Assembly: GCF_000145035.1 (NCBI RefSeq) | Contig: NC_014390.1 | Coordinates: 1-64,000, forward strand | DNA from: Butyrivibrio proteoclasticus B316 | GTDB taxonomy: Bacteria > Bacillota > Clostridia > Lachnospirales > Lachnospiraceae | Length of the DNA stretch: 64,000 nt | Direction: 5' to 3' | Shown here: positions 33,596-41,614 of the stretch, piece after piece | How positions within the stretch are numbered: position 1 is the stretch's first letter | Layout: every line of letters begins with the position of its first letter | Position numbers and translations under genes: made by a program | Notes under the pieces: model-generated | What the model saw: the letters and a program-made list of their open reading frames with translations, nothing else | The model's database searches: none | Told to the model about the DNA's origin: nothing

Positions 33596-33763
33596 AGGAG
33601 GCCCAACAAAGTGGGCAAAAACAAATCACTTAACCTGATATTATATTATCACAAATATGTGCTTTTTGTCAATATAAACTTCATGGTTTTTCTTCTCCTT
33701 TATTCCCAATCAGTTCTCGTATTCTCAGATTCTATCTGTATTTCTAAGGAAATGACAGTTTAA
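33596..33763. other. Ambiguous small locus: 50-codon hydrophobic ORF or antisense small RNA
   Basis: On the plus strand AAGGAGG (33,596-33,602) precedes GTG 33,611 and a frame to 33,763 whose product has one hydrophobic span (YVLFVNINFMVFLLLY). No promoter is visible ahead of it. On the minus strand a TTGACA element near 33,668, an AT-rich -10 region and a hairpin GCCCA/TGGGC (33,601-33,616) followed by CTCC and six Ts could make a ~60-nt RNA that covers the plus-strand ribosome binding site. A hydrophobic peptide with an overlapping antisense RNA would be a type I toxin-antitoxin layout, but either half may be chance. Confidence 0.3.
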
Positions 33764-33771
33764 TTTCTCAC

Positions 33772-33800
33772 TTGCTTAATATTATAATACGTTATATTAT
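33772..33800 (+). promoter_or_regulatory. Promoter of the wall-hydrolase/pilus operon
   Basis: TTGCTT (33,772-33,777), 17-bp spacer ending ACGTTA, TATTAT (33,795-33,800), then ATTTAAAAGTAAT. The spacer end and the downstream 13-mer match the prgI-virB4 promoter at 10,499, so both operons may be switched together. Confidence 0.6.
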
Positions 33801-33829
33801 ATTTAAAAGTAATACCAAGGAGAAAAAAC

Positions 33830-35606
33830 ATGCATAAAAGGATAATTGCATTTTTGATGGCTGTGGTAATGACTGTAGGGGCATGCCCCATAAAAGCTAA
33901 AGCCGCGCAGCCGGTAGCAGTAAGTAGATTAAAAGATTCAGTTGGAACTGTTGTATACCTCCTTAAGGAAGTCTTTAAGGACAGATATGAAAAGACAGAG
34001 GAGGAAATAAAGGAGCTGGTCAGGGAAAAAGGCTATGACTATTCGCTTTCCATGGATTCGTTCTATGATCAGCCAAGTCCATACAAGGACGCAGATTATA
34101 TCAGGTATCTCTCAGCTTATATGAGCTGCAAGAAATACGCACAGGAGAACAATAAGGCTGCACTACTACTTTGTGAGATTCCTTTCCTAACATACGAAGT
34201 AAAAGAGCAGTCAGTCAAGGAGTATGTTCCGACAAAGATTCCCCTATACCTAGCGTCGGATCAGATCCTTGACGAGTTCATCCTTGCTGGAGATCAGTAC
34301 ATCCTGGAGCCTACAGAAGTGGATGTATATGAGCAGCAGCAAAACGGACACTTCAAGACAACAGGGGAAAAGGAACTAATAACTCCGGAAACAAAGGATG
34401 TTTCCTATATTGATGTAACGCTCAACGTGATAAGCCCTGATGACATCTTTGAGGTAATGGGGATAGATAAAGAGCTGGTTGAAGATGACTATGAAAGGCG
34501 ATCTGACATGATAAGGCGCGTCATTTCAAACCAGAATATTGCACAGACCGTGTTCATAAACCTTCCAACAGTCCCCATGGCATCAAGCGAAGTACTTGCT
34601 GAGTATGCTTCCTATATAGAAGGGGCAGAGGGCATAAGAAAGACCATCATCCAGACAGCGCTTTCTCTTGTAGGAAGAGTTCCTTATGAATGGGGAGGAA
34701 AGGCTTCCCACCCTGGATATGACACTTTGTGGTGGTCCTATAACGAAGAAAATGGACTCCAGCACGGCCTTGACTGCTCGGGATTTGTGCAGTGGACATA
34801 CATGACATCAGGCTTTCCAAGTGACATATACGGTAAGCTCCACTCAACAAAGGCAATCCTATCAAGCAGCTTAAAAAGAGTAAGTAAGGAAAAACCTAAA
34901 GCCGGGAGACGTCGGGGTAACGAACAGGCTTGGAACAAACCATACAGGAATCTACATAGGAGATGGACTGTGGTGTCACTGTTCATCTGATAAGAAGACA
35001 GTAACAGTAGGAAGATATGGCAACTTTAGCGTGTATTACAGCCCATCTGACGGAGTAGAAACAATTGATGAATCCATCATCAGAGCTTATGCAGAAGGGG
35101 ACGTCAATTATGGCAACTATGCAAATAGTTATAATATAACGAATAATATTGACACACAAAAATCGTTATACTATACTTATAACTATAATTCAGAAGAAGA
35201 GATGCTGCTTGCAAAGCTCATTACGCTAAGAGCCAGAGGCGAAGGCATGAATTGCTGGATCGCGATCGGCGAAGTAATGAGAAACAGAGTTGTTTCGGAT
35301 ATGTTTCCTGATTCACTCTACGATGTCATCTACCAGAATGCAGGCAAAGCGGAACTTGCCGAGATAGAACCACCAGAGGAGATAGTAAATGTCGCAAAAA
35401 TGGTCCTTTCCGGAAAGCTCTCAGTCCTTGCAAATGAAAAAGCAGTATTTTTCTTAGACATAAGGGATATGGAAGAAACAGATGAATCTTCTGAGGAAGA
35501 GACGGATGAAGAGACCGTATCTGAGGAAGAAAAAGAGGAAGAACATTCCTGGGAAAGTTATCCCTGGTTCACTACCATAAACGGCTATGTGTTCTATTCA
35601 CTGTAA
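33830..35606 (+). pseudogene. NlpC/P60 plus SleB-like cell-wall hydrolase, frameshifted
   Basis: Two frames make one exported enzyme of about 590 aa. The first (33,830-34,990) has a signal peptide (about residues 1-25), an unknown domain, and the front half of an NlpC/P60 endopeptidase with nucleophile Cys in GLDCSGFVQW. At CCTAAA (34,895-34,900) one A too many shifts the frame; the other frame continues KPGDVGVTNRLGTNHTGIYIGDG with the catalytic His, and then a SleB/hydrolase-2-like domain (LRARGEGMNCWIAIGEVMRNRV) and an acidic tail to 35,606. As written, the first product lacks the His and has 36 wrong residues. It heads the pilus operon and would open peptidoglycan for the pilus or the mating channel. 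A sequence error is as likely as true loss. Confidence 0.75.
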
Positions 35607-35632
35607 AAGGAAAGAAAAAGGAGAAAAAGCAA

Positions 35633-36901
35633 ATGGCAAAGCTAGATTTACAGGCTGATTCAGTTGAAGAGCTTACAAAGGGCATCAACCCTCCTAAAAA
35701 GCTTAAAGCTGTAGTTGCAGCTCCTAAGGAGGATGCAAAGGAAAAAGAAGAGCCTAAGGAAGAAGCAAAAAAGGAGCAGGGAACTTTGAATGAAAGCGCA
35801 CCTGTAAAGAGAGGACCTGGAAGACCAAAGAAAAGAAAGATCGATCAGATGTCTGAAGCTGATGCCATAAGACTCCACGTACAGAGAAACACATACGCTG
35901 TGCAGAAGGCATCAGAGGAAGCAAAGAAGGATGTATATGCATCTGAACACATCTTTGTTGAAGATGGCGATGAGGCCATGGTCGAGACAGATGCCACACA
36001 CAGAAAAGAAGAGTGGCTTGAGCTTGTTGCTTCCGCAACAGAGGACAGGATCCTTAAGGGAACGATAACTTCTATTACAGAGATCCCTTCAGCAAAGGAT
36101 GAAGATGATCCTGATTACATCCCTGACTTCATGGCAAAAGTAAGATTCAAGACCGGACAGTTCACCGTGAACATCCCTTCATACGTTCTTTACTATTACC
36201 ACTACGAGAGAATGAACAGGGCAATGGCCATGGACATCCAAAAGAACATGATGAGACGTCTTGGTGCTGAGATCGATTTCGTAGTCAGATATGTTGATGA
36301 AAAGACAGGTACTGTTTACGGCGACAGACTTTCAGCTCTTGGTATGAGAGGTGTAAAGAACTACACATCAATAAATGGAAGAAGACCTAACATCCAGGTT
36401 GGAGAACTTGTTCAGGCCAAGATCATCGCTGTAGCAAGAGAGTACATTACAGTAGATGCTGCAGGAGCTGAGATAAGGATTCCTATCGAAGAGATCAGCT
36501 GGCTCTATGTTGCAGATGCAAGAGACTTTGATGGTGTCAAGACAGCAGAGTGCTACAAGGTAGGCGGAAGGGTAAATGTAAAGATCCTTTCAGTAGCAAC
36601 AGAAAGAGTAAAGGTTGCAAACTCCTATTACACACTTGTAAAGGCAACCGGCTCTATCAAGCAGGCTAAGCCAAACCCAAGACTTAGATACTTCTCAGAA
36701 TTCAATCCTGGAGACCTGTACGCAGGTGTTATTACAGGAATCACAGAAAGCGGCGTCTTTGTAAATCTTGATAACAAGATGGACTGTGTATGTAAGCATC
36801 CATCATCCGGAAGAAGAATGCCAATCATGGGTGAGTCAGTAATTGTAAAGATTAATTCCAAGGATGAAGAAAAGAAGTTCATCTACGGAAGCTTAAAGTG
36901 A
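35633..36901 (+). CDS. S1-like RNA-binding protein with AT-hook-like stretch
   Basis: A 422-aa cytoplasmic protein. The first ~100 residues are Lys/Glu/Pro-rich and hold an AT-hook-like KRGPGRPKKRK (about residues 59-69). Two OB/S1-like modules follow: VGELVQAKIIAVAREYITVD (about 258-277) and NPGDLYAGVITGITESGVFVNLDNK (about 361-385). S1 modules usually bind RNA. Why it is in a pilus operon is unclear; it may tune translation of abundant pilin mRNA. AAAGGAG lies ahead; it follows the hydrolase by 26 nt. Confidence 0.7.
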   Translation: MAKLDLQADSVEELTKGINPPKKLKAVVAAPKEDAKEKEEPKEEAKKEQGTLNESAPVKRGPGRPKKRKIDQMSEADAIRLHVQRNTYAVQKASEEAKKDVYASEHIFVEDGDEAMVETDATHRKEEWLELVASATEDRILKGTITSITEIPSAKDEDDPDYIPDFMAKVRFKTGQFTVNIPSYVLYYYHYERMNRAMAMDIQKNMMRRLGAEIDFVVRYVDEKTGTVYGDRLSALGMRGVKNYTSINGRRPNIQVGELVQAKIIAVAREYITVDAAGAEIRIPIEEISWLYVADARDFDGVKTAECYKVGGRVNVKILSVATERVKVANSYYTLVKATGSIKQAKPNPRLRYFSEFNPGDLYAGVITGITESGVFVNLDNKMDCVCKHPSSGRRMPIMGESVIVKINSKDEEKKFIYGSLK

Positions 36902-36965
36902 TATTAAAGCAGCTCTTCTATATAAGGAGGGCTGCAAATTTACGAAAGAAGGGACAAAAAAAGAA

Positions 36966-37910
36966 ATGAGAAAAAATAAGTTCAAGCTGATAATCAGTAT
37001 CCTTGTGGCAGTTCTCATCATTCTTGCCGGATGTATCGCAATCATCTATGTAGGTAAGAAAACACTTGATGAAAAGAAGGCTCAGATCGATGAGCTGCAG
37101 TATGAGATCGATGCCAACAAGCTGGTAGTATATGTTGCCAAGAATGACATCTCCGCAGGAGAAACACTTGTAGATGGTGAGAACATCATGAAGCAGGAAA
37201 TCTTTACAGGACTTGAGTCCGAGTATTACCTCTCTGATTCAGAAGTTGGTGGAATCGCAGTCCTTGATATCAAGGCACTTGAGCCTATCATGGCTGACAT
37301 GGTCACGTCACTTCAGATCCAGCAGGACACAAGAGAGTATGAGATTGCAGTAGCAAATCTTATGACAGACCAGGATGAGTACGACTACGTTGATGTCAGG
37401 ATCATGTTCCCAACAGGTGAGGATTACACAGTACTCACAAAGAAGCCTGTTCATAACCTTATCCTTGATAACTGCGTATTTTACTCATATTTAAATGAGG
37501 ATGAGATTCTTCGAATGGCATCAGCAACAATCGATGCATATACAGTAACTGGAACATACATCTATACAACAAGATATGTTGAGCCAAACCTTCAGACAGA
37601 GGCTACACCAAACTATGTTGTAAGACCTGAAGTAATAGACCTTATCAATTCAGATCCTAACATCCTTAGCATCGCAAAAGAGACTCTTAACCTTGAGGCA
37701 AGAATCAGCCTTGAGCAGAGACTTCTTGGTCTTTCAGAGGATGCATTAAAGGCAGTACAGGAAGGCCATGAGATCGCAGATACAGCAAAGACAAGTGTAC
37801 AGCTCGGCGTACAGTACTCGGCAGACAGTGAAGAAAATGAAGAGCTTGCAGAAGAAGGAACAGAAGAGGCTGCTACAGAGAGTTCTTCAGAAGAGACTTC
37901 AGGCAACTGA
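36966..37910 (+). CDS. cpaB: CpaB/RcpC-like pilus assembly protein (SAF domain)
   Basis: A 314-aa bitopic protein: N-terminal span (LIISILVAVLIILAGCIAIIYVG, residues 8-30), then an SAF-like domain (VVYVAKNDISAGETLVDGENI, about 54-75) as in CpaB/RcpC, which sits at the base of Tad pili and is thought to guide the secretion pore or wall passage. Acidic low-complexity C-terminus. Its presence directly ahead of TadZ-, CpaF- and TadB/C-like genes defines the operon as Tad-like. Binding site GAAGGGA is weak and 36 bp of hairpin-forming DNA (36,906-36,934) lies ahead, which might limit its translation. Confidence 0.78.
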   Translation: MRKNKFKLIISILVAVLIILAGCIAIIYVGKKTLDEKKAQIDELQYEIDANKLVVYVAKNDISAGETLVDGENIMKQEIFTGLESEYYLSDSEVGGIAVLDIKALEPIMADMVTSLQIQQDTREYEIAVANLMTDQDEYDYVDVRIMFPTGEDYTVLTKKPVHNLILDNCVFYSYLNEDEILRMASATIDAYTVTGTYIYTTRYVEPNLQTEATPNYVVRPEVIDLINSDPNILSIAKETLNLEARISLEQRLLGLSEDALKAVQEGHEIADTAKTSVQLGVQYSADSEENEELAEEGTEEAATESSSEETSGN

Positions 37911-37920
37911 GGAGGTAAAT

Positions 37921-38559
37921 ATGGCAAAGACGATTGCAATAAGAGGTAAAGAAAAAGGTGATTTTCCCTACTATGTAGCGAAATCCCTTGCATGCAACAG
38001 CTTTAAGGTTGCTGTCATAGATAACAGTTATTCAAAAGACCTTTACGAGTCAGTGCATCAGTATAAGGATGAAGAACAGTCAGTTGAAAAGGAAAACATC
38101 GTCTACATCAGGGATGCAGAGGTAGATGAGGGATTTGCCGGTAAGTTCGACTATGTTGTTTACTACATGGGACTTAACGAGAACAGCCAGGACGCTGAGT
38201 TTTCATTCATCTTAAATGACTACAGCAGATCCGGAATCCACAACATGCAGAAGGCTCCAAAGGAGCTTTTGGACAGTTCATATTTCATCATGAGAGACAA
38301 GGTTTCAAACAAGGTAACTGAAAGAGACGTTATCAAGATGCTTGAGATAAATGAGGACCAGGTCCTTGGGTACATCCCGCTTGATGAAAAGGATGAAGTC
38401 GCATACATGAACTTCTCACATACAGGAAGACAGCGCATCAAGAATACATCTGTTGATATGCAGCTTGCGGTAATGACCGCGCTTTCCATTGTTACTGGGG
38501 AAGACATGAAGACAGTTAAAAAATACTACAGAAAGGCAAAGCGCGTAAGGCGCATATAA
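37921..38559 (+). CDS. CpaE/MinD-like protein 1 (degenerate)
   Basis: A 212-aa protein starting MAKTIAIRGKEKGDFPYYVA, a MinD/CpaE-like first strand in which the usual GKGGxGKT P-loop is degenerate (RGKEKGDF). Start at ATG 37,921 after GAGGAGG that overlaps the cpaB stop; frames further upstream lie within cpaB. It probably pairs with the next, related protein to place the pilus machine at a site on the membrane, as TadZ/CpaE do. ATPase activity is doubtful. Confidence 0.6.
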   Translation: MAKTIAIRGKEKGDFPYYVAKSLACNSFKVAVIDNSYSKDLYESVHQYKDEEQSVEKENIVYIRDAEVDEGFAGKFDYVVYYMGLNENSQDAEFSFILNDYSRSGIHNMQKAPKELLDSSYFIMRDKVSNKVTERDVIKMLEINEDQVLGYIPLDEKDEVAYMNFSHTGRQRIKNTSVDMQLAVMTALSIVTGEDMKTVKKYYRKAKRVRRI

Positions 38560-38569
38560 GGTGGATCAA

Positions 38570-39745
38570 ATGGTTATCTTATTTAAAGGTACAGATGTAT
38601 CAAAAAACTACGCACCACAGGCACTTGCGCTTACAGCAGGCCTTGCTGCAACAAAGTATTTCAAGAAGACATTAGTACTTCAGCTTACAACCAAGTACCC
38701 GGTAGAAAGCTATCTTATCGGTAAGAGAGTAAGCGAGCAGTCAATCGATGACATGAAATACATCTTTGAAGATACAGGTATGGACTCCCTTACAAGAAGG
38801 GCAGGAGTAAAGGCCTTTACAACAAGCCACTTTGCAAATGCGGTTGTACCAGCTATCTCAAGTGAGAATCTTCTTGATATCTTAAAGGTTTCAAAGAAAG
38901 TAGAAGCGGACGTTGCAAGAGAGATAGTCCAGGAGCCTGAGTCAGTTGGAACGATCATCAACTCAGCTAAAAAGATCTATGACAACATCTTTGTTCTTGC
39001 TGATGGAAAGGCCGCTAAGGTTGTAGAAGCAGTCCTTCCTTATGTTGATAAGACAGTTACATGTATCACTCAGGGAAAGAAAGAGGAGATCACAGCTCCT
39101 TCTACTTCAAAGAACTACCTTCTTGTAACCAACTACGACTACAAGAGCCAGTTCTCAGCACATCACATGGCAAAGCTCTTTGGAGTAAAGAAAGTCTTTG
39201 TGATGCCATATAACGTTGACTTTAAGGATTACTACACAAACGAGAACATGATCCAGTACATCCTCTCTAATACAGAGCCGGAAAAGAGCGATTATTCATA
39301 TCATCTTGTAACAGAGATGGATAAGCTCGTAAGAGCCCTTATTGATGATGAAGAATCTGATGAGGATGAGTTCCGTTTCAGCAAAAAGACAATCGAAAGG
39401 CGAATCGAAGAGCCAGTAAAGCTTACAGGCGGTAATGCCAAGATAGAAGTTACTGAAAAGAAGTTTTTAAAGCCATCAAAGACCTTAGCACATGTAAATG
39501 TTAAGGAAGAATTCCCCGAGGAGCCAGAGAAAGAAGTAGAACCTCTTGATCCTAAGAAGCTTAAAAAGCTCCAGGCTGAAAAGAAGAAGGAAGAAAAGCG
39601 CCTTAAGAGGGAAGAGGCAAAAAGATTAAGAGAAGAAAAGAAAGCAAAAAATACAAAGGCTTTCGGTCTTAAAGGCAAGAAGATAAAGGAGAACAAGGTA
39701 GAGAATTCTGATAAAGAGTTTAACCGCCTTAGAAAGGACGCTTAA
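38570..39745 (+). CDS. CpaE/TadZ-like protein 2
   Basis: A 391-aa protein starting MVILFKGTDVSKNYAPQALALTAGLAATKYFKKTLVLQLTT, a ParA/MinD fold without a canonical Walker A. The region 'VGTIINSAKKIYDNIFVLADG' is like the CpaE receiver-ATPase core. The last ~130 residues are a very basic and acidic Lys/Glu coiled stretch (KKLQAEKKKEEKRLKREEAKRL). The ATG at 38,570 is preferred over GTG 38,561 because AAGGTGG falls at 38,558-38,564. A localisation factor for the pilus base is the likely role. Confidence 0.65.
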   Translation: MVILFKGTDVSKNYAPQALALTAGLAATKYFKKTLVLQLTTKYPVESYLIGKRVSEQSIDDMKYIFEDTGMDSLTRRAGVKAFTTSHFANAVVPAISSENLLDILKVSKKVEADVAREIVQEPESVGTIINSAKKIYDNIFVLADGKAAKVVEAVLPYVDKTVTCITQGKKEEITAPSTSKNYLLVTNYDYKSQFSAHHMAKLFGVKKVFVMPYNVDFKDYYTNENMIQYILSNTEPEKSDYSYHLVTEMDKLVRALIDDEESDEDEFRFSKKTIERRIEEPVKLTGGNAKIEVTEKKFLKPSKTLAHVNVKEEFPEEPEKEVEPLDPKKLKKLQAEKKKEEKRLKREEAKRLREEKKAKNTKAFGLKGKKIKENKVENSDKEFNRLRKDA

Positions 39746-39746
39746 G

Positions 39747-41600
39747 ATGCAGACGCTGAATTTTATTCTTATCCTGGTGATCGGACTTGCGCTTATAGCG
39801 TTTTTGTTCTGGTACTTCACCAAGTTATCAAAATCAGAAGAGCAGCTGGACTTTGAAAATCCATACACCATAAAGCACATCACTGCACAGGTAGCAGAAG
39901 AGTTCTCCAGTGCCTTGAAGGTTAACCTTAAGGAGCAGAACCTTACAAGAAAAGAGCTTGAAGCAAGAGAATCAGCAAAGCAGGAGCTCCGTATCTCCCT
40001 TAAGGAATCTGCTTATGGAAACCCCATAGCAAAGAAGTATATCAAGAACTTCATCAAGGATATCATCCGAGGCAAGGCTATCAACGTCACAGAAGATACT
40101 GTAAATAACGTCATTGCCTTTGATAATCCTATAAGACTTACTCCAAGAGATAAGTTTGAGATCATGCTTTATTTCTACATGAAGGAATACAAAAAGGATG
40201 GTCTTATACAGCTCATCGAGGACTATGAGTGGTTAAAGCCAAAGGTTGATGAAGATGGTGATTATCTCTACGAAGTAACAAATGAAGAGATTGAAGAAGC
40301 CTATAAGGACTTCATCGTTACAATCGAGAGCATCGACTATGAGGATAAGCTTGAGATCATTTCCCAGAGAGTATTCTCTGAGTACAAGGGATTTGGAGCA
40401 GCCGACATCCTCTTTGATAACGCTATCGATGAAGTTGACGGTGGTACATCAGGAATACCATTTACAGGATATTCCCAGCAGGCAGAAGATGCACCTTATT
40501 CATATGAGTGCGTCTGGATAAAGGTTCATGGTATTGATCTTAAGCTTAAGTTTTTAAGCCTTGAATCACAGGACGAACTTGTAAGAATCTGTTCAAACGT
40601 ATATAAGCACAATGCACCATACGCACTTTCAAGAAGAAATCCTAAGGTAGTATCTACCATGATGGATAACTCCCGTGTGGTTGTAGCAAGACCACCGGCA
40701 TCAGATTCATGGGAGTTCTTTGTTCGTAAGTTTGACTCTGTAGGATCTCTTGTTCCAGGAAAACTCCTTGCAGATGAGAACAGCATTGTACCTATTACAT
40801 TCATGAAGTATTTCATAAAGGGTTATCTGAACATCATCATCTCCGGTATGCAGGCTGCAGGTAAGACAACTACCTTAAAGTCATTTATCAGATTTGTTCC
40901 AAAGTCTGAAAATATAAGGATCCAGGAGCTCGCCTTCGAATCAAACCTTCGTCAGGCTTACCCTGACAGAAACATCTCAACCTTGCAGGAGACAGATAAC
41001 TTTACAGCACAGGAAGGACTTGACCTTGAAAAGAAGATGAACGGTTCATACTTCGTATTTGCCGAAGTTGCGACCGCAGAAGGAGCATCATGGCTGGTTC
41101 AGACAGCTCAGGTAGGTAATAAGGCTACGATCGGAACTCACCATGGTAAGACACTTCGTGATCTTATCATCTCTATGAGAAATAACCTTCTTGATGCACA
41201 TTCAGGTGCCGGATTCCAGTCAGAAAGAGCGGCTGAGGAGATGGTTGCCAGAGCGCTCAACATCGATTTCCATATGGAATCAGTTGGAGGTCACAGATTC
41301 TGTAGCAGAATTACAGAGATCATTCCTATCGAGGATACAAGATATCCTTCAGAACTTCCTGAGAATAAGGACCTTCCTCTGGAAGAGAAATTAAAGCTTG
41401 ATACACTTGAGAGCTTTAGAAGAAAGACTGACAGAGAAGTATATACATCAAGAGACCTTGTTGTATTTGAAAATGGCAGATATGTATTTAAGAGCATGCC
41501 TACAGAAGCAACCATGCAGAAGATCAGGGCAAATCTTAAATCAGATGAACAGAGAGCACTGTTTGAAGCCGAGTTTAATGAGCTTAAAAAGTATGCATGA
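39747..41600 (+). CDS. cpaF: CpaF/TadA-type secretion ATPase with an N-terminal membrane anchor
   Basis: A 617-aa type II/IV secretion ATPase that drives pilin polymerisation. The Walker A is GMQAAGKTT (about residues 367-375), the Asp box region 'RIQELAFESNL' follows, the Walker B-like region is YFVFAEVATAEG, and the His box is GTHHGKTLRDL (about 463-473). Unlike usual CpaF it opens with one membrane span (LNFILILVIGLALIAFLFWYF, residues 4-24). It starts directly after the previous stop (1-nt gap), with AAAGGA ahead. Confidence 0.88.
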   Translation: MQTLNFILILVIGLALIAFLFWYFTKLSKSEEQLDFENPYTIKHITAQVAEEFSSALKVNLKEQNLTRKELEARESAKQELRISLKESAYGNPIAKKYIKNFIKDIIRGKAINVTEDTVNNVIAFDNPIRLTPRDKFEIMLYFYMKEYKKDGLIQLIEDYEWLKPKVDEDGDYLYEVTNEEIEEAYKDFIVTIESIDYEDKLEIISQRVFSEYKGFGAADILFDNAIDEVDGGTSGIPFTGYSQQAEDAPYSYECVWIKVHGIDLKLKFLSLESQDELVRICSNVYKHNAPYALSRRNPKVVSTMMDNSRVVVARPPASDSWEFFVRKFDSVGSLVPGKLLADENSIVPITFMKYFIKGYLNIIISGMQAAGKTTTLKSFIRFVPKSENIRIQELAFESNLRQAYPDRNISTLQETDNFTAQEGLDLEKKMNGSYFVFAEVATAEGASWLVQTAQVGNKATIGTHHGKTLRDLIISMRNNLLDAHSGAGFQSERAAEEMVARALNIDFHMESVGGHRFCSRITEIIPIEDTRYPSELPENKDLPLEEKLKLDTLESFRRKTDREVYTSRDLVVFENGRYVFKSMPTEATMQKIRANLKSDEQRALFEAEFNELKKYA

Positions 41601-41614
41601 CAGGAGAATAATCA

